The notes: generated from the letters alone by a model not told the origin. A stretch of DNA of 64,000 bases from Bacillota bacterium (GCA_023434365.1 JAEYSV010000057.1:80832-144831); one strand, 5' to 3'; positions 16,843 to 26,896 are shown, counted from the first letter of the stretch. Translations and numbers: made by a program.

Positions 16843-16916
16843 GGCGGAGTAGCTCAGTTGGCTAGAGCATACGGTTCATACCCGTAGTGTCGGCGGTTCA
16901 AATCCGTTCTCCGCTA
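16843..16916 (+). tRNA. tRNA-Met (CAT)
   Basis: A 74-nt cloverleaf: acceptor GGCGGAG with CTCCGCT (a G-U pair at position 1-72), D arm GCTC...GAGC, anticodon stem TACGG/CCGTA with loop TTCATAC, and T arm with GGTTCAAATCC. The anticodon is CAT. The paired acceptor end suggests elongator rather than initiator tRNA-Met. CCA is not encoded. Confidence 0.95.
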
Positions 16917-16945
16917 CTTAAGTAAAATCTGACTCTTATATGAAG

Positions 16946-16975
16946 AAGCATCCTATTGAAGGATGCTTTTTTGTT
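16946..16975 (+). terminator. Terminator after tRNA-Met
   Basis: Arms 16946-16954 and 16960-16968 pair over 9 bp with a 5-nt loop, followed by T-rich sequence. The rest of the gap up to spoIIE contains only the spoIIE promoter. Confidence 0.85.
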
Positions 16976-17095
16976 TTGCTAATATAGTGGTTATTCTTTT
17001 ATGAGCTTCATAAACAGTATGACGCCCCTAGAATCGTCACAAAACCTTTTCTAAGAGACTTTGTGTCATAATTTTTTTGTATAATGGGACTTTCG

Positions 17096-17129
17096 TTTGA
17101 CAAACATTTTATTAAGTACAGCCTATAAT
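17096..17129 (+). promoter_or_regulatory. Spo0A-type promoter of spoIIE with 21-nt spacer
   Basis: TTTGACAAA at 17096-17104 is a perfect reverse-orientation Spo0A box (TTTGTCRAA) overlapping the -35 hexamer TTGACA (17097-17102). TATAAT lies at 17124-17129 after a 21-nt spacer. In B. subtilis the spoIIE promoter is likewise sigma-A dependent, Spo0A activated and has the same overlong spacer. Confidence 0.75.
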
Positions 17130-17169
17130 TTGAAACTATCAGCGAGATTATAGTAAAGGGCGGATTAAT

Positions 17170-19464
17170 ATGAAAGTTTTAAACAAACGTGCAATTATTG
17201 TTAATTTACTTGGGATTATTCTGACCAGAGCAGTGTTGTATTCTATGAATCCGGTAGCTATTGCATATTTTAGTGCAGCCTACTTGGATAAAAGCTTACG
17301 ATTTCTACTTCTGGCTTCTACATTAGGTGGACTAGCGCTTTGGATGCCGTTTATAGAAGCGGTTCCATATATTACGGTGATTCTTATGATTATAGTATTT
17401 ACAGGCTTAATTGAGCGACAGAAAAAGCAGCTAACACCAGTTAGAATGGGTTTGATTAGTACGATCGTCACAATTGGTGTGGTCGGAGGGTTTAAAAGTA
17501 GTATCTCTTTGGGTACAAATGATCTAATCATGGTATTGATAGAGGGAATCCTGGTATATGCACTATTTAATGTGTTTTGTTTGGGAATTACATATTTTAA
17601 TAGTGTTAAAAAGGGACAGGCACCAAATAATGAAGAGTTGATAAGCTCCGCAATTCTTCTAGCCATAATAGTATATGCAATGCCAAAAGTGGGAGGAATC
17701 TACTTTTCAGTAGAAGAGACTGTGGCATACTTCCTTATTCTATTTATGGGATATAAATATGGAGCGGGCGCCGGTGCCATCTGTGGTACGGCATGTGGGA
17801 TTGTGGTGGGATTACAGGCAGGCAATGTTGATGTAGTAGGTATATTTTGTATTCTTGGAATTTGCAGTGGAGTTTTTAGAAAGGCATCCCGAGTGGGAAG
17901 TGGAATTTCCTTTTTAACAGTTGCAGTGTCATTGGGTTATCTCTATGATAAGTCAATGCTGGAAGTCGGAATGGTTAGAGCGCTTGCCTCTGCAACAGCC
18001 GCATTTTTAATTCTACCAAAAAGTATTCTTTATATGGTGGATGCGCCAAATGTTCCAAAAGAAGAAGCATTTGTAAAAGAGCGGCTGCAGGAAATAGCAA
18101 AGGGAAAACTCAATGAGTTTGCAGAGTCTTTTAAAACATTGTCAAAAACGTTTTATCAGATATCAGAAACAAAATCTTCGTTAAGTCGGGAAGATATTAA
18201 TTTTATCTTTGACAGTTTGTCAGATCATTTATGTCGACACTGTATTAATTGTGATCGTTGTTGGAAAAACAATTTCTATGATACGTATAAAGCGGCATTT
18301 TCTATATTGAGTTCTGCAGAACGTAATGGAGAAGTCCGTAGGGAAGATATCCCACGAGGTTTTGCAATGTCATGTATTAAACTAGAGTCATTTCTCTATG
18401 AAACAAATCGTGGGCTTGAACTTGCCAAGGTGAATCTGGCCTGGCAAAATCGGATGGCAGAAAGCCGCGAAGCCATAGCAGGCCAACTTGGAGAGGTTGC
18501 TGCGATTATTCAGAATTTCTCTAATGATTTGTATGATACAGCCGGTTTAGAAGATGGCATAAAAGAAAGAATTATTAGCTATCTGAAGGTTAAGAATATC
18601 CATACTAGCAATCTTTGCGTACTGGAAAAACGTAACCATAAACAAGAAATTTACATAACATGTAAAACAAAAAGTGGCCGATGTATCACGACTAGAGAAA
18701 TGGCTAGTTATATAAGTGAGGTGATGGGAAAAAGAGTCCGGGTAGCAGATGGTGCCAAAAATATTGTCTCTAAGGAGTATGACGCCATCTGCTTTGTTGA
18801 AGATACGATATTTAAGACTTTAACAGGGGTTGCCAGAGCGGCTAAGGACGCAGAGAAGGTCTCTGGAGACAATTTTTCATTCCTATCGCTTAGTAACGGG
18901 GAAATGATTATGACATTGTCAGATGGCATGGGTGCCGGTGTGCAGGCTTCTGAAGAGAGTCAATCTGTAATTGAACTCCTTGAGCAGTTTTTAGAGGCTG
19001 GGTTTCGAGAAGAATCAGCTATTAAGTTAATTAATTCTATTTTGGTACTTCGATCAGATCAGCAATCATGTACTACAATAGATATGAGTGTCATTAATTT
19101 ATTTACAGGTGTATGTGATTTTATTAAAATTGGAGCAGCAGCAACTTTTATAATGAGAGATAATTGGGTAGAGGTAATCACAAGTACCTCGTTGCCAGTA
19201 GGGGTGTTTAATCAGGTTGATATTGATGGGGTAAGTAAAAAATTATATAATGGCGATCTAATTGTCATGGTTTCTGATGGCGTTTTAGATTGTATTCAAG
19301 AAGAGGATAAAGAGAGTTTTATTGTCTCAGTTCTTACTTCTATTCATAGTAATAACCCGCAAGAAATTGCGGATATCGTTTTAGATAAAGCTAAGGCAGA
19401 AAATGGTGGTGTTGCCATGGATGATATGACCGTTTTAGTTGCCGGGATATGGAATAAGTCGTAA
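17170..19464 (+). CDS. spoIIE: Stage II sporulation protein E, PP2C-type phosphatase
   Basis: A membrane-bound serine phosphatase that dephosphorylates SpoIIAA to release sigma-F in the forespore and also helps form the polar septum. Of 764 residues, the first 300 or so are multi-spanning membrane segments. A central region has the conserved cysteine cluster CRHCINCDRCW (about residues 357-367). The PP2C domain fills the C-terminal 220 residues, with LSDGMGAG near residue 585 and VSDGVLD near 700 holding the Mn-binding Asp residues. The ATG follows AAGGGCGG. It is monocistronic behind a Spo0A-box promoter, and tilS follows with its own promoter. Confidence 0.97.
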   Translation: MKVLNKRAIIVNLLGIILTRAVLYSMNPVAIAYFSAAYLDKSLRFLLLASTLGGLALWMPFIEAVPYITVILMIIVFTGLIERQKKQLTPVRMGLISTIVTIGVVGGFKSSISLGTNDLIMVLIEGILVYALFNVFCLGITYFNSVKKGQAPNNEELISSAILLAIIVYAMPKVGGIYFSVEETVAYFLILFMGYKYGAGAGAICGTACGIVVGLQAGNVDVVGIFCILGICSGVFRKASRVGSGISFLTVAVSLGYLYDKSMLEVGMVRALASATAAFLILPKSILYMVDAPNVPKEEAFVKERLQEIAKGKLNEFAESFKTLSKTFYQISETKSSLSREDINFIFDSLSDHLCRHCINCDRCWKNNFYDTYKAAFSILSSAERNGEVRREDIPRGFAMSCIKLESFLYETNRGLELAKVNLAWQNRMAESREAIAGQLGEVAAIIQNFSNDLYDTAGLEDGIKERIISYLKVKNIHTSNLCVLEKRNHKQEIYITCKTKSGRCITTREMASYISEVMGKRVRVADGAKNIVSKEYDAICFVEDTIFKTLTGVARAAKDAEKVSGDNFSFLSLSNGEMIMTLSDGMGAGVQASEESQSVIELLEQFLEAGFREESAIKLINSILVLRSDQQSCTTIDMSVINLFTGVCDFIKIGAAATFIMRDNWVEVITSTSLPVGVFNQVDIDGVSKKLYNGDLIVMVSDGVLDCIQEEDKESFIVSVLTSIHSNNPQEIADIVLDKAKAENGGVAMDDMTVLVAGIWNKS

Positions 19465-19551
19465 GCAGACTAGGGAGGCTGTAGTATGGATGGATAAAAG
19501 TAATGTAGCCTATCGCAGTGTTAAAGTTTTAGAAAAAGCTTTAGCGCCTGT

Positions 19552-19579
19552 TTGAATAAATGTAAAGGAGTGGTATAAT
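19552..19579 (+). promoter_or_regulatory. Promoter upstream of tilS
   Basis: TTGAAT at 19552-19557 and TATAAT at 19574-19579 with a 16-nt spacer form a good sigma-A promoter about 70 nt before tilS. It probably also drives hpt and ftsH. Confidence 0.65.
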
Positions 19580-19647
19580 AATTATCACGAAGTCTATGAA
19601 TAGGGCGTGCAATGATATATAAAACATAGGATGGTAAAGGAGTCGAT

Positions 19648-21024
19648 ATGATAAGCAAAGTATTAGAATTTGTAAAACAGCATAATATGCTTTCGTTGAA
19701 AGATAAAGTGTTACTCGGAATAAGTGGTGGAGCTGATTCCGTATGCCTATTGGAGATGATGCTTGCTTTACAAAGTCAATATCAGCTTAGTTTAGTTGCG
19801 GTACATGTAAACCACCAATATCGTGGAGAGGAATCGGATGGCGATGAAGCCTTTGTAGAGGCGTTGTGTAAGGCACGTGAGGTGGAATATGTATCTAAAC
19901 GGGTCGATATGGAGCAGTATGCAAGAAGTAATGGGTGTTCTTTAGAGGAAGCCGGACGACACTTGCGATATGCTTCCTTCTTTGAGGTATATAATAAGCT
20001 CGGATGCAATAAGATAGCAGTAGCACACAATAAAAATGACTTGGCGGAGACTGTTCTACTTAATCTGGTTCGTGGAACAGGTATCCGCGGGTTGTCAGGA
20101 ATAGAGCCAGTTAGAGATCAAATTATACGGCCAATTATGTGCTTGACCAGAGAAGAAATTGAAGCTTTTTTGAAGCAATATGAGTGGGACTATCGGGTAG
20201 ATTCTACAAATCTGGAAGAAATATTCACCAGAAATCGGGTTCGACACTCTGTGCTTCCGGTGCTAAGAAGTATTAATTCTCAGGCGGTATCCCATATTGA
20301 GAGGACCGCCTTTCAATTACGTGAAATTGAAAATTATCTGCAGTATGAAACATTACAGTGTTATCAGATGGTTGTGAGTGAAAAGGATGGGCAATACTTT
20401 TTAAAGAAAGATAATCTTGCTTCATACCATGATGTGATTGTAAAGCGTGTCTTTCGATATGTGCTTGGACTAATTGCTGGAGGTCTTAAGGATATAGAAG
20501 AAAAGCATATTAATGATATGGAATTATTACTTTCTAGAAATGTGGGAAGGGAAATTCATTTGCCTCATAATATAATTGTAGTTCGAACCTATGATGGAAT
20601 TGCTGTAAAGCTACGGTCTGAGTGCAAGATTGTATCATTTTATATTGAAATTTGCGAACCAGGAGAGTATTCTATTTTGGAAGGCAATGCAAAACTAAGA
20701 GTATCTTTTCTTAATTATAAAAAAAGTATGAGTATTCCTAAAAATAGGTGTACGAAATGGTTTGATTATGATAAAATTAAAAATACTATTGTGGTAAGGA
20801 GTCGACAGCAAGGAGATTACCTGGTGGTAAATGAAGCCGGTAATAGGAAGTCATTGAAGAATTTGATGATTGATTTAAAGATTCCAAGACAAAAAAGAGA
20901 GGTATATCCTTTGCTTTGTGACGGAAATCATGTAATGTGGTTAATTGGTGACCGTATTAGTGAAGCATACAAAGTAAATGAGAATACCACAAAAATACTA
21001 GTTGTTGAATATATGGAGGTTTAA
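19648..21024 (+). CDS. tilS: tRNA(Ile)-lysidine synthase
   Basis: Converts cytidine 34 of tRNA-Ile(CAT) to lysidine, switching its decoding to AUA; essential in nearly all bacteria. The ATP-pyrophosphatase PP-loop is SGGADS at residues 26-31. Further family blocks are VHVNHQYRGEES, AHNKNDLAETVLLNLVRGTG and the C-terminal domain (DYLVVNEAGNRKSLKNLMID). At 458 residues it is of normal length. AAGGAG precedes the ATG. Its stop is one nucleotide before the hpt start, and the tilS-hpt-ftsH order is the classic Firmicute one. Confidence 0.96.
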   Translation: MISKVLEFVKQHNMLSLKDKVLLGISGGADSVCLLEMMLALQSQYQLSLVAVHVNHQYRGEESDGDEAFVEALCKAREVEYVSKRVDMEQYARSNGCSLEEAGRHLRYASFFEVYNKLGCNKIAVAHNKNDLAETVLLNLVRGTGIRGLSGIEPVRDQIIRPIMCLTREEIEAFLKQYEWDYRVDSTNLEEIFTRNRVRHSVLPVLRSINSQAVSHIERTAFQLREIENYLQYETLQCYQMVVSEKDGQYFLKKDNLASYHDVIVKRVFRYVLGLIAGGLKDIEEKHINDMELLLSRNVGREIHLPHNIIVVRTYDGIAVKLRSECKIVSFYIEICEPGEYSILEGNAKLRVSFLNYKKSMSIPKNRCTKWFDYDKIKNTIVVRSRQQGDYLVVNEAGNRKSLKNLMIDLKIPRQKREVYPLLCDGNHVMWLIGDRISEAYKVNENTTKILVVEYMEV

Positions 21025-21025
21025 A

Positions 21026-21547
21026 ATGTCTGAAAAAATTAAAGTACTTATTTCAGAACAGGAAGTAAATGATAAAATTCAGAAGTTAGGTGAGCAGATT
21101 AGCAAGGATTATGAAGGCAAATCCATTCATTTAATATGTGTATTAAAAGGTGGCGTATATTTTACGTGTGAATTGTCGAAGAGGATTAGTGTGCCTTTGT
21201 CCTTAGACTTTATGTCTGTATCTAGCTATGGAGACGAAATGGAAAGCTCCGGTCGTGTAAAAATAATTAAAGACCTGGATGACAGTATAGAGGGGAAAGA
21301 TGTTCTTATCGTGGAAGATATCATTGATTCCGGAAGAACCCTTCAGTTTTTAATTGCCATGCTTGAAACAAGAAAGCCAAATAGTATTAAGTTATGTACT
21401 TTATTAGATAAACCAGAACGTCGTGTAACAGATGTTAAGGTGGATTATGTAGGCTTTGAGATTCCGGATGAATTTGTTGTCGGATATGGCTTGGATTATA
21501 AGCAATATTATAGAAATCTACCTTATATTGGTGTTGTTGAATTATAA
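21026..21547 (+). CDS. hpt: Hypoxanthine phosphoribosyltransferase
   Basis: A purine salvage enzyme making IMP (and GMP) from base and PRPP in the cytoplasm. The PRPP-binding loop is VLIVEDIIDSGRTL at about residues 91-104. The flexible catalytic loop (SSYGDE) and the C-terminal DEFVVGYGLDY motif are present. I start at the ATG at 21026 (MSEKIKVLI, 173 residues), which has GGAGG at 21015-21019. The in-frame ATG at 21002 would overlap tilS. In B. subtilis Hpt and TilS also cooperate in activating ftsH transcription. Confidence 0.96.
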   Translation: MSEKIKVLISEQEVNDKIQKLGEQISKDYEGKSIHLICVLKGGVYFTCELSKRISVPLSLDFMSVSSYGDEMESSGRVKIIKDLDDSIEGKDVLIVEDIIDSGRTLQFLIAMLETRKPNSIKLCTLLDKPERRVTDVKVDYVGFEIPDEFVVGYGLDYKQYYRNLPYIGVVEL

Positions 21548-21578
21548 TTAGCAAAAGGTAGCGAGAGGAGGTCTGGAT

Positions 21579-23426
21579 TTGAGAAAACAAATGAGAGGAT
21601 TTGGATTCTATATCGCCTTAATTGTAATTATTATGGTAGCGGTATATGTATCTAAGAGTCTTGGTGAATTAAGTTCTTCAAATTATGGATATTCCAATTT
21701 TGTTGAGGATTTGGAGAATGAACGTGTTGTAGAAGTTGATATTTATCAGAATGAAGAAGTTCCAACAGGCGAGGTGGTAGTTAAGTTAGCCACAACGAAG
21801 CATAGTTTTTATCATCAGGATATTAATAATGTAGCTAACTATCTTCAGCAGAAGGGATTTACCAATTATACAATGCATGATATTCAGAAACCAAGTTGGT
21901 TTTTGACAAGTATTCTTCCATTAGTGTTAGGATTCGTTGTAATAATGATTATGTTTTCATTTATCACTAACCAGGCTGGAGGGGGCGGACAAAACAGCAA
22001 AGTAATGAACTTTGGTAAGAGCCGTGCCAAGATGTCAACGGATGAAAACAAGAAAACAACTTTTAAAAAAGTTGCAGGTTTGGAAGAAGAAAAAGAAGAA
22101 TTGGCAGAAATTGTGGATTTCCTTAGAAGTCCCAAAAAATATATGCAGGTAGGAGCACGTATTCCAAAAGGTGTTTTACTTGTAGGCCCTCCGGGAACAG
22201 GTAAAACTTTACTTGCAAAAGCAGTGGCTGGAGAAGCAGGCGTACCATTTTTTAGTATCAGTGGTTCTGACTTCGTTGAAATGTTTGTTGGTGTTGGTGC
22301 ATCTAGAGTTCGTGATTTATTTGAGGATGCAAAGAAGAATTCACCTTGTATTGTTTTCATTGATGAAATAGATGCTGTAGCAAGACGTCGAGGTACTGGC
22401 CTGGGTGGAGGTCATGATGAAAGAGAGCAGACGTTGAATCAGTTACTAGTAGAAATGGACGGATTTGGAGTTAATGAAGGTATTATTGTAATGGCCGCAA
22501 CAAACCGTGTTGATATTTTGGACCCTGCAATTCTGAGACCAGGCCGTTTCGATCGTAAAGTTATGGTAGGTAGACCTGATGTGAAAGGTCGTGAAGAGAT
22601 TCTTGGGGTACATGCAAAAGGAAAACCATTAGCGGATGATGTGGATTTGACTCAAATTGCACAAACAACAGCAGGGTTTACTGGAGCAGACCTTGAAAAT
22701 CTATTAAATGAAGCTGCTATTTTAGCTGCAAAATCCGATCGTGGATTTATTGTTCAGGAAGATATTAAGAGATCTTTTATTAAAGTCGGAATTGGAACGG
22801 AAAAGAAGAGCCGTGTCATAAGTGATAAAGAAAAGAAGATAACTGCGTATCATGAAGCAGGGCATGCGATTTTATTCCATCTCTTACCTGATGTTGGGCC
22901 AGTTTACACCGTATCCATTATCCCTACTGGGAATGGAGCTGCAGGTTATACAATGCCATTACCGGAAAAAGATGAAATGTTTATTACAAAAGGTAAGATG
23001 ATGCAAGATATTATCGTTTGTTTAGGTGGACGTGTAGCAGAAGAAATTATCTTTGATGATATTACAACTGGTGCAAGCCAGGATATCAAACAGGCTACTG
23101 GTGCTGCAAGATCTATGGTAACAAAGTATGGTTTTTCTGAGTCAATAGGTTTAATCAATTATGAGAGTGGAGACAATGAAGTATTTATTGGCCGTGATCT
23201 TGGACATACGAAAAACTTTAGTGATGGAGTAGCTCAGACGATTGACCTCGAAGTGAAAAATATCATTGATCAATGCTACCTTAAGGCAAAAGAGTTATTA
23301 CATCAAAATATCTCTATTCTTCATAAGTGTGCAGAACTTTTAGTTGAAAGAGAACGTATTGGACGTGATGAGTTCGAAGCGTTGTTTGGTGTAAAGACAG
23401 AAACTTTAGAGTTAGAAGTTGAATAA
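21579..23426 (+). CDS. ftsH: ATP-dependent zinc metalloprotease FtsH
   Basis: A hexameric membrane AAA+ protease that degrades misfolded membrane proteins and regulators. Of 615 residues, two membrane helices lie near 8-25 and 108-128, flanking an extracytoplasmic domain. A Gly-rich linker is followed by the AAA module, with Walker A GPPGTGKT (about 203-210), Walker [11 protein letters not shown] and the second region of homology ([19 protein letters not shown]). The zinc site HEAGH is near residue 424. The start is TTG at 21579, preceded by GAGAGGAGG. It ends the tilS-hpt-ftsH operon, and a terminator follows. Confidence 0.97.
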   Translation: MRKQMRGFGFYIALIVIIMVAVYVSKSLGELSSSNYGYSNFVEDLENERVVEVDIYQNEEVPTGEVVVKLATTKHSFYHQDINNVANYLQQKGFTNYTMHDIQKPSWFLTSILPLVLGFVVIMIMFSFITNQAGGGGQNSKVMNFGKSRAKMSTDENKKTTFKKVAGLEEEKEELAEIVDFLRSPKKYMQVGARIPKGVLLVGPPGTGKTLLAKAVAGEAGVPFFSISGSDFVEMFVGVGASRVRDLFEDAKKNSPCIVFIDEIDAVARRRGTGLGGGHDEREQTLNQLLVEMDGFGVNEGIIVMAATNRVDILDPAILRPGRFDRKVMVGRPDVKGREEILGVHAKGKPLADDVDLTQIAQTTAGFTGADLENLLNEAAILAAKSDRGFIVQEDIKRSFIKVGIGTEKKSRVISDKEKKITAYHEAGHAILFHLLPDVGPVYTVSIIPTGNGAAGYTMPLPEKDEMFITKGKMMQDIIVCLGGRVAEEIIFDDITTGASQDIKQATGAARSMVTKYGFSESIGLINYESGDNEVFIGRDLGHTKNFSDGVAQTIDLEVKNIIDQCYLKAKELLHQNISILHKCAELLVERERIGRDEFEALFGVKTETLELEVE

Positions 23427-23450
23427 GAATAAAGAATAAGATGTAAAATA

Positions 23451-23480
23451 GGGTGCTCATTCATTGTGAGCACCCTTTAT
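23451..23480 (+). terminator. Terminator after ftsH
   Basis: Arms 23451-23459 and 23467-23475 pair perfectly over 9 bp, GC-rich, with a 7-nt loop, followed by TTTATTTAAAC. Confidence 0.8.
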
Positions 23481-23743
23481 TTAAACTAATAAAGTGTTGT
23501 AGCTTAATGGATTATGAGTATGTACCGAAGCGGAATGCGATTATTTGATTCACTGATGTTAGCAGATTTATAGATAAAACTGTAAAATATTTCATGCTTG
23601 TTCGGTGTTTTAAACAAAAACTCTAGTCAATTAATGCAATGTTTGTGCACACTGATTTTAAATCTGGTGTTATACTGTGTATGTAAACCCCAATACATTA
23701 TATAGTTTTTGCTACACCCCATAAGTAACAAAATACCTTCTCC

Positions 23744-23780
23744 AAAAGAGCAGCTGTTCGGAAAGCTGCTCTTTTTTTTG
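23744..23780 (+). terminator. Orphan terminator in the ftsH-GH13 gap
   Basis: Arms 23744-23755 and 23764-23775 form a perfect 12-bp stem with an 8-nt loop and a run of eight T. No gene lies between the ftsH terminator and this one, so it may end a small RNA or mark a decayed gene. The 23481-23743 stretch holds no credible coding frame. Confidence 0.75.
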
Positions 23781-23791
23781 TGGTTTTGCGA

Positions 23792-23976
23792 GATTTTGGA
23801 CTGGCAGTCTGACATCTATGTTTATTCAGTCTGACACTTATCTCTACAGACTGCTTACGGTTCGCCAGAGCCGTACACGAGTAGAGTGTGTTCGTCTCTG
23901 TCGTACCGTAACTTCAGTCAGTAACGATAAAGGTCACACTGAATAAACACAGAAGTCTTTCTGCCAGTCCAAAATC
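23792..23976. repeat. 185-bp imperfect palindrome (MITE-like element)
   Basis: The outer arms 23792-23807 and 23961-23976 are perfectly complementary over 16 bp. Further arms 23821-23830/23938-23947 and 23855-23861/23905-23911, with interspersed matches, fold the whole stretch into one long hairpin. No protein is encoded. The rest of the gap (23977-24239) shows nothing recognisable apart from the ribosome binding site of the next gene. Confidence 0.7.
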
Positions 23977-24239
23977 CTCAAGTATACAAAAAGAACAGTT
24001 CGTCAGAAAATTATAGGTATAATTGTAGAATTAGGTAGTATATGGTAATATGGATGTATAAGTAGTTAGTATGGTTACGGATTATGTTTAGTGGCCTATT
24101 TAATGGGCAAGATATTACTGTAATTAATAAGTTTCGTGATACATTAGGTATCCGATTGCGTAGTACATAAAACGGACTATAGATTAGTCTCAATGAATAT
24201 ATTAGATTAAATGGCTTAAGGATTAGACGGGGTGACAAC

Positions 24240-26357
24240 ATGGATAGTAATAATAATTTATCCCAGCTTTCGAAACGTCAGATGCTTCAAATGTACGTGG
24301 AAAGCAGTAGTGGAATTTTAAATAGAAGAGCTCTTTTTCATGATGGAACAGAAATGTTTCGAAAACCCATGGAACCAATGTGTTATGAGAAGGTTGTTCT
24401 TCGTTTTCGTACCGCAAGGGAAAATGTAGATAGCGTTTATGTGGTTTATGGATGTGAGAAGAAAAGAATGAATAAGGCGTCTACAGAAATTTTCTTTGAT
24501 TATTATGAAAAGGAAATTCAGCTTGCTGATCAGAAGTTGTCATACTATTTTGAAATCAGAACGGTTAATCAGGAAGTGTTCTATTATACACAACGTGGAG
24601 TGACTTCCGGAATGATAAATAACTATGATTTTGTCATTAAACCGGGATATAGTACACCCGACTGGGCAAAAGGAGCAGTCTTTTATCAGATTTTTGTAGA
24701 CCGATTTTACAATGGAGATGCATCTAACGATGTACTAAGCGATGAATATGCCTACATAAATGAACATGTGACAAAGGTGAATGACTGGAATAAGTATCCT
24801 GCAGCAATGGGAGTTAGAGAGTTCTACGGTGGAGACATAAAAGGGATTATGAAAAAGATTCCATATCTCAAGGAGCTTGGAGTGGAAGTTCTTTATTTAA
24901 ATCCTATTTTTGTTTCTCCTTCTAATCACAAATATGATGTTCAAGATTATGACTATATTGATCCACATTATGGATCCATAGTCAAAGATGAGGGAGAGTT
25001 GCTTAAGCCATGGGACAATAATAATCAACACGCTAGTAAGTATGTTAATAGGGTGACGAACAAAGAGAATTTAGAAGCCAGCAATGAACTGTTTATTGAG
25101 TTTGTTGAATTGGCTCATCAAAACGGAATTCGTATTATTTTAGATGGTGTATTTAATCATTGTGGTTCATTTAATAAATGGTTGGATAGAGAATGTATTT
25201 ATGAAAATCAGAAAGGTTATGATAAGGGAGCTTATGTATCCAAAGATAGCCCGTATCACAGTTTTTTTAAATTCCGAGACAGTAGTTGGCCTTATAATGA
25301 AAAGTATGATGGATGGTGGGGGCATGCTACCTTACCAAAGCTAAATTATGAGGATTCACCAAAGCTTATGGAATACATGATGAAAATTGCATGTAAATGG
25401 GTAGCGCCACCTTATAATATTGATGGCTGGAGGTTGGATGTGGCGGCTGACTTAGGCCATTCATCAGAATATAACCATCATTTTTGGAAGGATTTTAGAC
25501 GAAATGTGAAGGAGGTTAATCCTGAAGCGTTGATTTTAGCTGAGCATTATGGTGATCCAAGTTCCTGGTTGCAAGGGGATGAATGGGATACTGTAATGAA
25601 TTATGATGCCTTTATGGAACCTATTACCTGGTTTTTAACGGGTGTAGAAAAGCACAGTGATGAATTCCGTGGAGATTTGCTTGGCCATTGTGAAGCATTT
25701 TTTGGAGCAATGCGACATCATATGAGTAGGTATAACATACAGTCATTATTAGTGGCAATGAATGAATTGTCAAATCATGATCACTCTAGATTTTTGACAA
25801 GAACGAATCGTCGTGTTGGTAGAAGTAATTCTGTCGGTCCTCAAGCCGCAAGCGAAGGAATCAATAAAGGGATTATGCGAATTGCGGTTATGATGCAAAT
25901 GACATGGCCGGGTGCACCAACGATTTATTATGGTGATGAAGCAGGATTATGTGGATGGACAGACCCAGATAATCGAAGGACATATCCGTGGGGAAGAGAG
26001 GATAAAGAACTGATTCGTTTTCATAAAGAAATGATAGCCATTCATAAAGCATATAAAGCACTAAAAACTGGATCCATCTTGTTTTTTGGAGGTGCTAATA
26101 AATTCTTAAGCTACGGAAGATTTAATGAACAGGAAAAACTTGTGATAGCTCTTAACAGTGATATGAATGAGAAAAATGTTGAGATTAATGTTTGGGAAAT
26201 TGGTATTGCAGACGATGAAAAACTGGTAACACTCATTATGACAAAGGAGCAAGAGTTTAGTGTAGAGGCAATCGTGAACCATTCACAGAATGGTATATTA
26301 ACGTTAACACTACCTCCGTATTCTGGAGTTGTATTAAAGACAGTTCATGCTTATTAA
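24240..26357 (+). CDS. GH13 family alpha-glucan hydrolase (neopullulanase/cyclomaltodextrinase-like)
   Basis: A cytoplasmic glycoside hydrolase (no signal peptide) expected to cleave alpha-1,4 linkages in maltodextrins or pullulan. Of 705 residues, the first 140 or so form a beta-rich starch-binding-like domain. The (beta/alpha)8 barrel starts at WAKGAVFYQIFVDRFYNGD. Catalytic residues are the nucleophile Asp in DGWRLDVA (about 399), the acid/base Glu in LILAEHYGD (about 434) and the transition-state Asp in LSNHDHSRF (about 514). A C-terminal beta domain ends the protein. GGGGTGA precedes the ATG. It stands alone between a palindrome and the tRNA cluster. The exact substrate class is uncertain. 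Confidence 0.88.
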   Translation: MDSNNNLSQLSKRQMLQMYVESSSGILNRRALFHDGTEMFRKPMEPMCYEKVVLRFRTARENVDSVYVVYGCEKKRMNKASTEIFFDYYEKEIQLADQKLSYYFEIRTVNQEVFYYTQRGVTSGMINNYDFVIKPGYSTPDWAKGAVFYQIFVDRFYNGDASNDVLSDEYAYINEHVTKVNDWNKYPAAMGVREFYGGDIKGIMKKIPYLKELGVEVLYLNPIFVSPSNHKYDVQDYDYIDPHYGSIVKDEGELLKPWDNNNQHASKYVNRVTNKENLEASNELFIEFVELAHQNGIRIILDGVFNHCGSFNKWLDRECIYENQKGYDKGAYVSKDSPYHSFFKFRDSSWPYNEKYDGWWGHATLPKLNYEDSPKLMEYMMKIACKWVAPPYNIDGWRLDVAADLGHSSEYNHHFWKDFRRNVKEVNPEALILAEHYGDPSSWLQGDEWDTVMNYDAFMEPITWFLTGVEKHSDEFRGDLLGHCEAFFGAMRHHMSRYNIQSLLVAMNELSNHDHSRFLTRTNRRVGRSNSVGPQAASEGINKGIMRIAVMMQMTWPGAPTIYYGDEAGLCGWTDPDNRRTYPWGREDKELIRFHKEMIAIHKAYKALKTGSILFFGGANKFLSYGRFNEQEKLVIALNSDMNEKNVEINVWEIGIADDEKLVTLIMTKEQEFSVEAIVNHSQNGILTLTLPPYSGVVLKTVHAY

Positions 26358-26468
26358 GAATAAAAGTTAAAAAGTACTTGTAATTGTTCACATTAGAGGT
26401 TCTAGAGGTTAGTGACTGGGCACTCAGACAAATTGTTTTAATTATACGCATAATTTATAAAAAAAGAC

Positions 26469-26496
26469 TTGCATTCTAATAAATTTCTGCTATAAT
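26469..26496 (+). promoter_or_regulatory. Promoter of the tRNA cluster
   Basis: TTGCAT at 26469-26474, a 16-nt spacer and TATAAT at 26491-26496 lie 21 nt before tRNA-Tyr. Confidence 0.75.
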
Positions 26497-26517
26497 AATA
26501 CCTTGTCAGGACAATTT

Positions 26518-26599
26518 GGATGGGTTCCCGAGTGGCCAAAGGGGGCAGACTGTAAATCTGTTAGCAGCGCTTTCGAAGGTTCGAATCCTTCTCCATCCA
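26518..26599 (+). tRNA. tRNA-Tyr (GTA)
   Basis: An 82-nt class II tRNA: acceptor GGATGGG with TCCATCC, anticodon loop CTGTAAA (anticodon GTA), a long variable arm, T arm GGTTCGAATCC and discriminator A. It is the first of four tRNAs in a row. Confidence 0.95.
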
Positions 26600-26602
26600 T
26601 AT

Positions 26603-26688
26603 GCCGGCGTGGCGGAACTGGCAGACGCACAGGACTTAAAATCCTGCGGGACTTACCTCCCGTACCGGTTCGATTCCGGTCGCCGGCA
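26603..26688 (+). tRNA. tRNA-Leu (TAA)
   Basis: An 86-nt class II tRNA three nucleotides after tRNA-Tyr: acceptor GCCGGCG/CGCCGGC, anticodon loop CTTAAAA (anticodon TAA), a long variable arm (CGGGACTTACCTCCCG) and discriminator A. Confidence 0.95.
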
Positions 26689-26758
26689 TTTTTGACAAGT
26701 AACTTGTGGTATAAACTAGATTGCTTACTTGCTGCCTGATTGTGCATCATCTGAGTAT

Positions 26759-26831
<73 letters not shown>

Positions 26832-26896
26832 CTAAGAGTCGATACTATAGAAATAGCGACTTACTAATAAGTGTCTAAAAAAATTAAATATGATAT

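Noticed and set aside
26490..26750. Reading frames on both strands over the tRNA cluster
   Set aside because: They are explained entirely by tRNA-Tyr and tRNA-Leu sequence.
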